From contig NZ_SLWW01000003.1 in assembly GCF_004342445.1 (NCBI RefSeq), positions 248,001 through 312,000 on the forward strand: 64,000 nt of DNA, read 5' to 3'. A model generated the notes under the pieces. The model did no database searches, was not told the DNA's origin, and saw nothing but the letters and a program-made list of their open reading frames with translations. Below are positions 42,508 through 51,310 of this stretch, in pieces. The stretch is from Rhodovulum euryhalinum (lineage in GTDB: Bacteria; Pseudomonadota; Alphaproteobacteria; Rhodobacterales; Rhodobacteraceae). The position numbers were made by a program, and so were the translations under genes. Positions within the stretch are counted from its first letter, which is position 1, and each line of letters starts with the position of its first letter.

Positions 42508-43089
42508 TCACTGCGCCGGGCTGGCATCCTGTGCCGGTGCGCCGCAGCCGCCGATCAGCGCCTCGTAGCGGTTCGTCAGCCAGCCAAGCGCCTGATCGGG
42601 ATCCGTCTCGGCGATCTTGTCGGTCAGTCCGGCGAAGATCTCGAACGAACGGCTGTTGTCGACCATCGGGTAATCCTGGGTCGTGACCACCATGCCGTAG
42701 ACGAAGAACGCCACCGCAACCAGCAGGGCGCCGCGCGCCACCCCGAACAGGAAGCCAAGCCCCTGGTCGATCCCGCCCAGCGCCGAGCCCTGGATCATCG
42801 AGGACAGAAGCGGCGTGAACAGCGACACCGCGATCAGCGCCACCATGAAGACGACGGCAAAGGCGGCAAGGATCGCCAGTTCGCACGACCCGCCGATCAG
42901 GTTGCCGAGAACGGGGATTTCGTACATCAGCGGCTCGACCTGCGGGGCGAACACAAAGCCCACGACCGCGGCCACGACCCAGCCCGCGATGGCCATCGTC
43001 TCGCGCACCAGGCCGCGCGAATAGGCCAGGATCGCGGAAAGCAGGATCACGACGGCAACGCCCCCGTCGACGGCTGTGAACCCTTCCAT
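42508..43089 (-). CDS. cvpA: CvpA-family inner-membrane protein
   Basis: A 193-residue protein with four hydrophobic helices in the first 150 residues, matching CvpA (colicin V production protein). CvpA is linked to envelope homeostasis and often precedes purF, as here, where it lies 141 bases upstream. The gene follows radA by 18 bases, so radA-cvpA-purF probably share a transcript. Confidence 0.9.
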   Translation of the reverse strand: MEGFTAVDGGVAVVILLSAILAYSRGLVRETMAIAGWVVAAVVGFVFAPQVEPLMYEIPVLGNLIGGSCELAILAAFAVVFMVALIAVSLFTPLLSSMIQGSALGGIDQGLGFLFGVARGALLVAVAFFVYGMVVTTQDYPMVDNSRSFEIFAGLTDKIAETDPDQALGWLTNRYEALIGGCGAPAQDASPAQ

Positions 43090-43107
43090 GGCTGTCCCTC
43101 CTCGGCC

Positions 43108-44475
43108 TCAGCCGGCGCCGAACATGTCCCCGACGAAGGCGGCAAGATCCGGCATCTGCCGTACCGCCATCCCCGTAGGCGCGCCCAGCTTGCTGTTCGC
43201 GGGCGCGATCGCTGTGGAAAAACCAAGTTTCCGCGCCTCTTTCAACCTGTTTTCCGTCTGACCCACGGGGCGCAGCGCCCCCGAGAGGGATATTTCCCCG
43301 AAGACGACGCAATCCTTGGGCAGCGCGACATCTTCGCGCGCGCTGAGAAGCGCGGCCGCCACGGCCAGATCGGCGGCCGGTTCGGTCACCCGAAGTCCGC
43401 CCGCGACGTTCAGGAACACGTCGAGCCCGGCGAAGGGAATACCGCACCGCGCCTCGAGCACCGCGAGCGTGGTCGAAAGCCGGCCGGCATCCAGCCCGAC
43501 AACGGTGCGCCGCGGCGTGCCGAGCGGCGAGGGCGCGACCAGCGCCTGGATCTCGGTCAGCACCGGGCGCGTGCCCTCGATCCCGGCGAAGACCGCGGTG
43601 CCGGGCGCGGGCTCGCCGCGCTGTGACAGGAACAGCGCCGAGGGATTCGTCACCTCGGCCAGCCCCGCGCCCGTCATCTCGAACACGCCGATCTCGTCGG
43701 CGGGTCCGAAGCGGTTCTTGACAGCGCGCAGGATGCGGAACGGGTGGCCGCGCTCGCCCTCGAAGTAGAGCACAGTGTCGACCATGTGCTCGACCACGCG
43801 GGGGCCGGCGATCTGGCCCTCCTTGGTGACGTGGCCGACAAGGATGACGGCGCTGCCGCGCCGCTTGGCGAAGGCGGTCAGCTCATGCGCGGCGGCGCGG
43901 ACCTGCGCGACGGAGCCGGGCGCGCTGTCGACCATGTCGGCCCACATCGTCTGGATCGAGTCGACGATGGCGAGGGCGGGGCGCTCGGCATCCAGCGTCG
44001 TCAGGATGTCGCGCAGGTTGGTTTCGGTGGCAAGCTTCACCGGTGCCTCGGCAAGCCCGAGACGGCGCGCGCGCATGCGGATCTGGGCGCCGGCCTCCTC
44101 GCCGGAAATGTAGATGCAGCTCAGGCCGGTGCGGGCGAAACTTGCGGCCGCCTGCAAGAGCAGCGTGGACTTGCCGATGCCCGGATCGCCGCCGACCAGG
44201 ATCGCCGAGGCCGGCACCAGCCCGCCGCCCAGCACCCGGTCAAGCTCGGCCATGCCACTGGCCGCGCGGGGCGGCTCGGGTTCGGTGGAGGACAGATCGG
44301 ACAGCGGCAGGGCCCGGCCGCGCGCGGCGCCCAGCGATTTCCCCGCAGGCGCCGCGGAAAGGGGCGCCTCTTCCCGGATGGTATTCCATGCCCCGCAGGC
44401 GTCGCAGCGGCCAGCCCATTTCTGGTGCGCGGCGCCACAGGCGGTGCAGGTGAAGGTGGTTGGGGCTTTTGCCAT
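43108..44475 (-). CDS. radA: DNA-recombination helicase RadA
   Basis: A 455-residue protein: C4 zinc finger (C10, C13, C24, C27), RecA-like ATPase with Walker A GGDPGIGKST, the RadA-specific KNRFG motif, and a C-terminal Lon-like domain (from about 290). RadA is a hexameric helicase that extends D-loops and processes branches during recombination. It is the first gene of the radA-cvpA-purF string. The intact Mu-like element is inserted 111 bases upstream of its start, so the promoter may be affected. Confidence 0.95.
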   Translation of the reverse strand: MAKAPTTFTCTACGAAHQKWAGRCDACGAWNTIREEAPLSAAPAGKSLGAARGRALPLSDLSSTEPEPPRAASGMAELDRVLGGGLVPASAILVGGDPGIGKSTLLLQAAASFARTGLSCIYISGEEAGAQIRMRARRLGLAEAPVKLATETNLRDILTTLDAERPALAIVDSIQTMWADMVDSAPGSVAQVRAAAHELTAFAKRRGSAVILVGHVTKEGQIAGPRVVEHMVDTVLYFEGERGHPFRILRAVKNRFGPADEIGVFEMTGAGLAEVTNPSALFLSQRGEPAPGTAVFAGIEGTRPVLTEIQALVAPSPLGTPRRTVVGLDAGRLSTTLAVLEARCGIPFAGLDVFLNVAGGLRVTEPAADLAVAAALLSAREDVALPKDCVVFGEISLSGALRPVGQTENRLKEARKLGFSTAIAPANSKLGAPTGMAVRQMPDLAAFVGDMFGAG

Positions 44476-44776
44476 GGCCCTTCTTGGCGGATGGGCGGCG
44501 CGGGATCAAGCCGGGTCACTCCCGCCCCCGGCCCGCGCGGGGCCTTGCTCCGCTTGTCCGGCGTTGGGCGTGGCGCGGCCTCCGGCTGAGCGGCGACAGG
44601 AGGTTTTGACACCCTCGGATTTTAGCGCCGTTTGAAACCAATGGGTTAGCGGGTGGCGAGTTGCAGGTGTTTTGACAGTTTCGGGGCTTCTCAGGGGCCG
44701 AACGGGCCGTTACCGCGGCTGGCGGTCAGGAAAAACCCAATGAAATCAGAGGCGGCGCGCCCCACTCGGAAACTAG

Positions 44777-45289
44777 TCAGTTTCCGGTTTCCGATTGGGC
44801 AACCGACTGCTCGATGAGCTTCTGGAAGTCGCTCCGATGTGGTGCATCGCGCTCGTTTGACGCGAACTCCCTCATGCCCTCCATGAATGCCGCCATTGCG
44901 TTCGCGGCTATCTCAGGACGCGTAAGACCAGCGATGCGGTCACCGGCTAGGATTGGGCCCTCGCTCTTCGACTGCTGTGCCCACAACCATGCAAGCAGAC
45001 TGTCGACGACACGGAAGCATTGAAGGGCATAGTCGCGCTGGCTCAGCTTGGGCGAAAAGCTGTCGGCCGACCTCCCTACGAGCCAGTCGATAGAAACATC
45101 CATCCCATTGGCGATTGCGATGAGCGCATCTACGCCGGGCCGCTTCGCGCCTTTCACCCGCATGTAGCCTTCCATAGAACTCTTCGGGATGCCGCACCGC
45201 TCGGCCATTTCCCTAATGCTCAGCCCGCGCGTGAAGGCCAGATGCGCCAAGCGCCCCACAAGAATATCGGGCTCGTCAGTGTCAACCAT
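44777..45289 (-). CDS. Phage/transposon repressor with XRE-type helix-turn-helix
   Basis: A 170-residue repressor with an N-terminal HTH (about 12-60: GLSIREMAERCGIPKSSMEGY) and a helical C-terminal domain for oligomerisation. It lies at the left end facing away from the transposition genes, as the Mu c repressor does. The ATG at 45289 has AGGAAG before it; a TTG two codons upstream is an alternative. A dyad TGTCAA-CCA-TTGACA covers its start codon and the early promoter. Confidence 0.82.
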   Translation of the reverse strand: MVDTDEPDILVGRLAHLAFTRGLSIREMAERCGIPKSSMEGYMRVKGAKRPGVDALIAIANGMDVSIDWLVGRSADSFSPKLSQRDYALQCFRVVDSLLAWLWAQQSKSEGPILAGDRIAGLTRPEIAANAMAAFMEGMREFASNERDAPHRSDFQKLIEQSVAQSETGN

Positions 45290-45317
45290 TGACAACTTCC
45301 TAAAGGGTGCATAACGT
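45280..45317 (+). promoter_or_regulatory. Early promoter and operator of the Mu-like element
   Basis: TTGACA (45289-45294), a 17-base spacer and TAACGT (45312-45317) form a sigma-70-like promoter reading into the Ner-A-B genes. The -35 overlaps the dyad TGTCAA-CCA-TTGACA (45280-45294), a natural operator for the divergent repressor. Confidence 0.6.
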
Positions 45318-45354
45318 CCCCTATGGGAGACGACTTCGTTTGGACTACGTTCCT

Positions 45355-45570
45355 ATGTCAGGTTCTAACATACCAGAGGATGCCGAGAAAGCCCGTTACA
45401 GGCGTGTTCGCGCCGCGTTCGTGGCTCAAGGCACGACCTTGAATGCTTGGTGCTCAGACAACGGGACGCGCATTCAGAACGTGCGGGATGCCTTCTTTGG
45501 GAACTGGAAGGGTCCGAAAGCGCGGGCCTTGGTGGATCGTGTGAACGAAGCCGCCGGGATACGTCGATGA
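45355..45570 (+). CDS. Ner-like small DNA-binding protein
   Basis: A 71-residue basic protein between the repressor and the transposase, the position of Mu ner. It has EDAEKARYRRVRAAFVAQGTTLNAWC followed by a second helix that together could form a helix-turn-helix. Ner turns down early transcription in Mu. The start at 45355 has a weak ribosome-binding site; a GTG at 45307 is in frame. Its stop overlaps the transposase start (ATGA). Confidence 0.65.
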   Translation: MSGSNIPEDAEKARYRRVRAAFVAQGTTLNAWCSDNGTRIQNVRDAFFGNWKGPKARALVDRVNEAAGIRR

Positions 45571-47498
45571 GCCTTTGCGTTACCGACATAACAGGGCTTC
45601 CCGGCCGTCCCAAGACCCCGATGGGCGTCCGCAAGATGCTGAAGCGGTTGGGCGTCCCTGTTCGCCAAGTTGGTAAGAGGTTCGAATTCGAACTCGCCGA
45701 CCTTCCCAAGGACTTGCAGAACGAATGGCGTCGGCTGACGTGCGAAGAGCATCACCTCGACCCCGGCGAGTACGACGACGCGGCGCATGTCGCGCTTGAG
45801 CGTGCCCCGGTTTCGGTGCGCGAACGGGCGCATGACAATGCCCTGAAGCTGATGTTCGTGGCGAAGATGGAGGCCGCGGGCGCGACCTGGCCGGAGATCG
45901 CGAAGGAAGGGAAGGCCAAGTTTGGCCGCTTTCCATCATCGCGGAACACCGTCAAGGGCTGGAAGGACAAGACGGACGGCGTGGCACCTGCGAACTGGGC
46001 GCCCGCGCTGGCCCCGGCCTGGAAGGGCGGGGAGCGCGACGAGCCGACACCGGAAGCCTGGGCCTCCCTGATCAACCGCATGAACCTGTCGGGCAAGAAC
46101 GGGACAGGCTTCCCGCTGAAGCACGCCCATAAGCAGGTCGCGAAGGAAGCCGCGGCCAAGGGTTGGGATTGGCCGAAGTATCACACGATCCTGCGTCGCT
46201 GGAACGATATGGACCCCATTGCGCGCCTCGTGGCCGAGGTGGGGGAAGAGCGGGCGACCGCGCTCCTGACCCTTCGCTTGCCGCAGACGGCCGAGGGCAT
46301 GGCCGCAATGGACATGGTGGACGGCGACGGGCGCGAATTCAAGGTGCGGGTGCGCTGGCCGGATGGCACGGTCGGCTGCCCGTGGGTTGTCGCCTTCGCG
46401 GATCGCCGCACGCGCAAGACCGTGGGCTGGGCCGTGGGCAAGTCGGAAAACTCCGATGTGACCGAGGCGGCTATCGTGCATATGTGCGAGACGCACGGCC
46501 GCCCGCAGAGGGTCGGTTTCGACAACGGCAGCGCGTTCAACAGCCGCCGGATCGCGGGCGGGCTTACACCGGCTTACCGCACGAAACAGACCCGCAATCC
46601 CGACTGGGCCGTGCCCGGCGTGCTGAAGATTATCGGGGCCGAGCTGCACAACAAGGGCGTCGGCGCGAAGACCAGCAACCTTCAGGAAAACGTCTGGTCG
46701 CATCTGCGCCACGTGGACAACGACCCGCGCTTTCACGGGGCGCAGCGGCCGGGGCCGAACGATCCGACCCCGCCCAAGGGCGAGCCGGTCCCGCTCGAAG
46801 TCTTCGAAGCCGTCCTGGCCGAAGCCATCCATGACCTGAACACCGCGACCGACAACCGGGTGAAGGGGCTGAAGAAGGGCGAGAGCCGGGCGCAAGCGTT
46901 TGAACGGCTGTTGCAAGGCAATTCGAAGCGGGTTCTGACCCCCTTCATGCGCCGCCGCCTGGCCATGACCTGGAAGATCAAGACGGTGCGCGCGGATGGC
47001 CGGATCGCCTTCGACGGCGGCCTGTTCGGCGACCACACGACCCAGCGCGAGCTGCTGCGGCACGTGGGCAAGGAAGTCCTGATCGGCTTCAACCCCAGGG
47101 ACTTCGACGCCCCCGCGATGGTGTGCCATTGGGAGGACGAGACCCGGCGCGGGAGCCTCTTCCTCGAAGAGCTGCCGCCCGTCACGCCCACCCGGCACGG
47201 CAGCACCGAAGGCCGCCGCGCCGCCGCCACCGAAAAGCAGCGGGTGCGCCAGCTTGTCCGCAAGTTCCGTGCGGCGCACCCCGAGGCGGACGTGGCCAAG
47301 CTGCGCGAAGCTGCGATGGACGCCATCGGCTCGGCCGATGCGATCCGGCGGCCGGAAGCCGGGGTTGTCGAGCTTCACACCGATAGCGGCTTCAAGGCCG
47401 CTGAGCCCGGCGAGGGCGCCGCCGAGGTGTCTTACCTGACCGAGGAACGATTGAGGAACTTCATCGAGGCCACGGAACGCCAGTTGGCTTCGAGATGA
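45567..47498 (+). CDS. MuA-like DDE transposase
   Basis: A 643-residue transposase. The N-terminal part (1-60) is a Mu-type winged-helix end-binding domain (TPMGVRKMLKRLGVPVRQVGK). Residues about 240-400 form the RNase-H-like DDE core: an aspartate in MDMVDGDG (about 252), D319 (GFDNGSAF) and a glutamate in NLQENVWSHL (about 374). A Mu-type C-terminal domain follows. It should cut and join the TG...CA ends with the MuB-like partner. A frameshifted copy lies in the remnant at 35.6-36.1 kb. Confidence 0.9.
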   Translation: MSLCVTDITGLPGRPKTPMGVRKMLKRLGVPVRQVGKRFEFELADLPKDLQNEWRRLTCEEHHLDPGEYDDAAHVALERAPVSVRERAHDNALKLMFVAKMEAAGATWPEIAKEGKAKFGRFPSSRNTVKGWKDKTDGVAPANWAPALAPAWKGGERDEPTPEAWASLINRMNLSGKNGTGFPLKHAHKQVAKEAAAKGWDWPKYHTILRRWNDMDPIARLVAEVGEERATALLTLRLPQTAEGMAAMDMVDGDGREFKVRVRWPDGTVGCPWVVAFADRRTRKTVGWAVGKSENSDVTEAAIVHMCETHGRPQRVGFDNGSAFNSRRIAGGLTPAYRTKQTRNPDWAVPGVLKIIGAELHNKGVGAKTSNLQENVWSHLRHVDNDPRFHGAQRPGPNDPTPPKGEPVPLEVFEAVLAEAIHDLNTATDNRVKGLKKGESRAQAFERLLQGNSKRVLTPFMRRRLAMTWKIKTVRADGRIAFDGGLFGDHTTQRELLRHVGKEVLIGFNPRDFDAPAMVCHWEDETRRGSLFLEELPPVTPTRHGSTEGRRAAATEKQRVRQLVRKFRAAHPEADVAKLREAAMDAIGSADAIRRPEAGVVELHTDSGFKAAEPGEGAAEVSYLTEERLRNFIEATERQLASR

Positions 47499-47570
47499 AG
47501 CGGCCGGGCGGTGTAGCCGCACCGTCCCGACCGAACGCAGCGGGCGAAAGCCCACAACCAGGAGAAACCC

Positions 47571-48338
47571 ATGACAGCAAATGTCCACATGATCAAGCCC
47601 GAGGCACCGCCGGTGCAATGGGGCTTTATCGAGACCAGGAGCGCGCAGGCGATGGCCCTGGCGCTGCGCCGCGCCCGGGCGAAGGGGAAGATCGTCGCGA
47701 TTTCCGCGGCCTCCGGTGTCGGCAAGACCGCGACCGTCTTCCACCTCAAGCAGGACGCGCCGGGAACGCTTGTGTTCACGGCGAAGTCGGGCGAAGGCGG
47801 GGTTTGGAACCTCGCCTGCGGCCTCTGCAATCTGTTGGGCCTTGAGCCCCCGAATGGCCGCGACCTGGCGGCCGCGCGGGCCGAGATCGCCGACAAGATC
47901 GGGCCTGATGGCTTCCTGGTGATCGACGAGGCCCAGTACCTGATCAAGCGGAACCCGCGCGGCCCCGATGATCGGGACGCCCTGGAATGGGCGCGCCAAC
48001 TGGCCGAAGAGGGCTTCTTCGCCCTGGCGCTGGTGGGCGATCTGCGTCTCGACAAGGCGATCAACGACCTGCCCCAGCTCAAGCGGCGCACCCATCCGCG
48101 GGTGACCATCAGCCACGCCACCGAAGCGGACGTGGATCTGTATTGCCGGGCACGCGGGCTGCATGACGATGCCACCATCCGCAAGCTGGCCGACATCGCG
48201 CGGCGGAATGGCGGGTTGGGCGACGTGGAGGACATCTTCGCGACCGCACGCGACCTGGGCAAGACCGGGGTTCCTACCGTCGAAGACATCCTCGCCGCGC
48301 TCGAATACCTCGAATTCACCACCAGGAGGGCGAAGTGA
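47571..48338 (+). CDS. MuB-like AAA+ target-selection ATPase
   Basis: A 255-residue AAA ATPase with Walker A (SAASGVGKTA, residues 45-54) and Walker B (GFLVIDEAQYL, about 111-121). The position directly after the MuA-like gene and the size match MuB, which coats target DNA, recruits the transposase and prevents self-insertion. The 72 bases between the two genes include a CGGCCGGGCGG stretch and a GGAGAAACCC ribosome site. Confidence 0.9.
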   Translation: MTANVHMIKPEAPPVQWGFIETRSAQAMALALRRARAKGKIVAISAASGVGKTATVFHLKQDAPGTLVFTAKSGEGGVWNLACGLCNLLGLEPPNGRDLAAARAEIADKIGPDGFLVIDEAQYLIKRNPRGPDDRDALEWARQLAEEGFFALALVGDLRLDKAINDLPQLKRRTHPRVTISHATEADVDLYCRARGLHDDATIRKLADIARRNGGLGDVEDIFATARDLGKTGVPTVEDILAALEYLEFTTRRAK

Positions 48339-48403
48339 TGACCGACAAGACCGAAGACCGCGACGTGTTGCTCTGGGTGAGCGGGCTGAGCGGAAAGGGC
48401 TGA
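48338..48403 (+). CDS. 21-residue frame at the MuB/tape-measure junction
   Basis: An ATG overlapping the MuB-like stop (TGATG) opens MTDKTEDRDVLLWVSGLSGKG before a stop. It could be the first codons of a former phage gene cut short when the structural module was lost, or a coupling peptide for the next gene, whose GTG start lies 4 bases on. Low confidence that it is made. Confidence 0.35.
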   Translation: MTDKTEDRDVLLWVSGLSGKG

Positions 48404-48406
48404 GCC

Positions 48407-50290
48407 GTGAGCTTCGTCGTCCAGGGTTATCTGAATGTCAATCCAGACGGCGCCGTCACGGGCGTGCGGATCCTCAAGGAGGACCTTGAGAAGCTGCGCC
48501 TCGCTGGCGTCAATGTCAGCAAGAGCCTGAGCGCGAGCAAGGAACTGCTCGGCGGCATCGGCCAGCGGTCGCATGTCGCGGCGGGCAGCGTCGCGAACCT
48601 CGGCGCGCAGTTCAACGACATCGGCATGATGATGGCGGCGGGGCAGTCGCCGTTGATGCTGGCCATCCAGCAGGGCACCCAGATCAGCCAGGTGCTGGGC
48701 CCGATGGGCGCGCAGGGCGCAGTGGCGGCGCTGGGGGGCGCATTCCGGTCGATGATCAGCCCGGTCAGCCTGGCGACCATCGCCATTGTCGCGGGCGTGG
48801 CGGCCGTGGGGCAATGGGCCATCGCAGCGGCCAGGGGCGGCGAGGAGGCACGCGACTTCGCGGATAGCCTGGACGACCTCGTCGCCTCCATGGACGAGTT
48901 GAACGCGATCACGAGCGTCTATTCGGCCAGCGGCCTGGTGGAGCTGAAGCAGAAATACGGCGAGGTGACCGACCAGGTGCTCGCCCTGGTCGAGGCGCAG
49001 CGCCAGCAGGCCCTGGCAGAGGCCGACAGCGCGGCCCGCGGGGCCATCGAGGCGCTGGCCGACGAGTTCCGCATCGTTGCGCTTGCGGCGGGCGAGACCG
49101 GCCGCACGGCCGAGCAGTCCTTCACGATCATGGCGAACCGGCTGGGCATCTCGAAGGACAGCGCGCGCGAGCTTGCCGCGGCGTTCCACGATCTGCGCGC
49201 GGCTGGCGACTTTTCCGACCGCTCCGCGGCGATGGCCCGCATTCGGGACGTTCTCAAGGGCAGCGCCGTTGCGGGCTCCGAGCTCTACGCCGCCCTTCTG
49301 GACGCCGAGAGCACGATGCGCCAGCTCGCCGCGGCCGCCCCGAAGGCCGGGTGGCTGGCGGGCATGATTTCCGAGGCCCGCACGCTTGCCAGCGAACTGT
49401 GGGACGCGGCCAGGGCGCGGGCGGCGGCGATGGCCGAGGCCACCACAGACGCGGCGGGCAACCCGACCGAATTCGGGCCGGGATCGCGCGCGCGCAGCCG
49501 CCCGGAGCGAATGGGGTTCGAAGCATCGGAAGAGGCGATCTATGGCCCGGCCGTCCGGACGCGGCAAGGCGGGGCCGCCGCTGCGCGCGAGGAACGTGAC
49601 GCCGTTGCCGACCTGATCCTGTCGCTGCAAGGCGAGGTGGACATTCTCCGCGAGGCGGACCCGGTGCAGCAGGAGCTTATCCGGCTGCGCGAACACATGG
49701 TGGACGCAACCGACGCCGAGCGGGCGAAGATCGAAGATCTCATTCGCGCCAAGGAGCGCGAGATCAACCTTGGCCAGACCCAGAAGCAGACCTGGCAATC
49801 GCTCGGGCAGATCGCGCTGACCGCGCTGAACGACATGGACTCGGCCCTGGACATGCTCTTGCGGTCGCTTCAGGAAGGGGCCTTCCTGGGCAGCGGGCCG
49901 CTGGGCGGTCTCTTCGGCGGTCAGAACGCAAGTGGCCTCGGCGGGCTCTTCGGCATGATCGTCGGCGGGTTCGGCGGCTTCCGCGCCTCGGGCGGATCGG
50001 TGCAGCCGGGCATGTATTACGAGGTGGGCGAGCGCGGGCGCGAACGGTTCTACCCCGGCGTGGCGGGCACCATCGTTCCGACCCCGGCGATGACGCGCGC
50101 GAACACCGGGGGCGCGGCGCAGTTCTCCATCACGGTGAACGTCAACGGCGCGACGGGCGACCGCGACCTGGAAGCGCGCGCCTATGCGGGCACGTCGCGC
50201 GCCATCGAGGCGGCCTTCGCGCAGTACGATGCCGAGCGCCTGCCGCTGCGCATCCGCGAGATCAACGACCAACCCGAGAGGATCGGATGA
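48407..50290 (+). CDS. Phage tail tape-measure-like protein
   Basis: A 627-residue protein, helical and Ala-rich, with a hydrophobic middle (about 95-145) and the typical C-terminal GGSVQPGMYYEVGERGRERF segment of tail length tape-measure proteins. It begins with a GTG after GGAAAGGGC. Mu-like phages need such a protein inside the tail tube, but no other tail gene exists in this element, so here it is an orphan. It is long and uninterrupted, suggesting selection or recent loss of the rest. A fragment also survives in the remnant copy. Confidence 0.82.
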   Translation: MSFVVQGYLNVNPDGAVTGVRILKEDLEKLRLAGVNVSKSLSASKELLGGIGQRSHVAAGSVANLGAQFNDIGMMMAAGQSPLMLAIQQGTQISQVLGPMGAQGAVAALGGAFRSMISPVSLATIAIVAGVAAVGQWAIAAARGGEEARDFADSLDDLVASMDELNAITSVYSASGLVELKQKYGEVTDQVLALVEAQRQQALAEADSAARGAIEALADEFRIVALAAGETGRTAEQSFTIMANRLGISKDSARELAAAFHDLRAAGDFSDRSAAMARIRDVLKGSAVAGSELYAALLDAESTMRQLAAAAPKAGWLAGMISEARTLASELWDAARARAAAMAEATTDAAGNPTEFGPGSRARSRPERMGFEASEEAIYGPAVRTRQGGAAAAREERDAVADLILSLQGEVDILREADPVQQELIRLREHMVDATDAERAKIEDLIRAKEREINLGQTQKQTWQSLGQIALTALNDMDSALDMLLRSLQEGAFLGSGPLGGLFGGQNASGLGGLFGMIVGGFGGFRASGGSVQPGMYYEVGERGRERFYPGVAGTIVPTPAMTRANTGGAAQFSITVNVNGATGDRDLEARAYAGTSRAIEAAFAQYDAERLPLRIREINDQPERIG

Positions 50291-50495
50291 AGCGCTGAAG
50301 GATTGAATTGCGCGGGGGTCTCCATCCCTCGCGCATGGCCGCCGGGCACCAGGGCTGGCGGCAACGGGCCGGTTGCCTTTCCCCAGGGGGCGACCGGCCT
50401 ACCCCGCCGCGCCAACGGCGGGCATGGGCGGGCCGGTCGCGCTCTCTCGGCCGGTCCGCCCTCCATCCACCCCGCCGCGTGACGGAGTGAGCGAC

Positions 50496-50858
50496 GTGAC
50501 CGACAGCTATCCGAAACCCCCGGCCCACGCCGCACCCTATGTCGATATCCTCGGCTCCGCTCTGGCCGTGCGGTTCCTGATGGCCTTCGGCGGGGCTGAA
50601 CTCTACTGGGCCGAGAACCCGGGCGAGCGCTCGCGCGTGGTGCAGATCGTTGGCGTTGACCTTGCCAGTGCGCTGGCAAGGGCGGACCTTCCCCCCCGCG
50701 TGCCGCTCGCCAAGCCCTGGCTGGCCGCCTGCCTGGCGCATGAGGGGCTGAGCGTGGCCGAGATCGCCCGCACGCTGCACGCCAGCGACGTGGCGGTGCG
50801 CGGCTGGCTGCGCAAGAACCCTTACCGGCCGTCTCCTGCCATGTGGGGGGACGCATGA
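50496..50858 (+). CDS. Mor-like (Mu middle-operon regulator family) DNA-binding protein
   Basis: A 120-residue protein with the Mor/C-type layout: a small strand-turn region (ILGSALAVRFLMAFGGAELYW) and a C-terminal helix-turn-helix (LSVAEIARTLHASDVAVRGWL). Mor activates late Mu transcription. The GTG at 50496 has GGAG before it; 50487 is also in frame. Late genes to be activated are missing here, so its job may be altered. The preceding 205 bases (50291-50495) hold no gene. Confidence 0.68.
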   Translation: MTDSYPKPPAHAAPYVDILGSALAVRFLMAFGGAELYWAENPGERSRVVQIVGVDLASALARADLPPRVPLAKPWLAACLAHEGLSVAEIARTLHASDVAVRGWLRKNPYRPSPAMWGDA

Positions 50859-51229
50859 GCCGCGCCCAGTCGCATATCCTGGCGGCGCGGGCCGCCCTGG
50901 CCGAGGCCCGCAAGCTGCTCGACAACGTCTCGGCCGAGCTCGACCGCCTCCAGGTCGCCGTCCGGGCCGAGCTTGCAGAGGGTGTTCCAACGCCCCTTCA
51001 AACGCCCCTCGAAGACCTGCCAGAACCGAGCGAGCACCGCCGCGCCCATCGCACCGGCTTCCCCTCGAAGATCGACACCGACCCCGAGTTGCGCGCCTTC
51101 ATCCTGGCCAGAATCGACCGGATGGGCTTCGTCCCCCTGGCGGCCGAAGTCGCCCAAGCCTTCCCGCCCAAGCGCCGCGTCGGCAAGAGTGGGATCTACG
51201 ACTGGTGGCGGAAAAACCATCCGAGGTAG
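50855..51229 (+). CDS. Small element protein with coiled-coil N-terminus and HTH-like C-terminus
   Basis: A 124-residue protein overlapping the Mor-like stop (ATGA). The N-terminus (about 1-45) is helical, and the C-terminal part PPKRRVGKSGIYDWWRKNHPR looks like a short DNA-binding tail. Its C-terminal half is conserved in the remnant copy, so it belongs to the element and is not host DNA. The function is unknown. It ends 73 bases before the right terminus. Confidence 0.7.
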   Translation: MSRAQSHILAARAALAEARKLLDNVSAELDRLQVAVRAELAEGVPTPLQTPLEDLPEPSEHRRAHRTGFPSKIDTDPELRAFILARIDRMGFVPLAAEVAQAFPPKRRVGKSGIYDWWRKNHPR

Positions 51230-51310
51230 TCCGGACTCTTGGGTCCACTTCCGGTATCAAAACCCCTGTAATCCCCCTGTCAGAACCACCTGTAACTACA
51301 CACCGGCCGC

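Larger units (their letters stand above)
44587..51302 (+). mobile_element. Intact Mu-like transposable element (6.7 kb) with TG...CA ends and CCGGC target duplication
   Basis: The left end starts TGAGCGGCGACAGGAGG and the right end finishes TAACTACACA, so the element has the 5'-TG...CA-3' termini of Mu-type transposons. The flanking five bases are CCGGC on both sides (44582-44586 and 51303-51307), the Mu-type target duplication length. Inside: repressor, Ner-like, MuA-like, MuB-like, a lone tape-measure gene, Mor-like activator and a small terminal gene. Heads, portal, terminase, baseplate and lysis genes are all absent. The left 44476-44776 interval has no gene; it holds the radA upstream region and the left-end sites. 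Confidence 0.9.

Noticed and set aside
50291-50495. Possible gene between the tape-measure and Mor-like genes
   Set aside because: Frames lack ribosome sites and families; the segment is only GC-rich and hairpin-prone.
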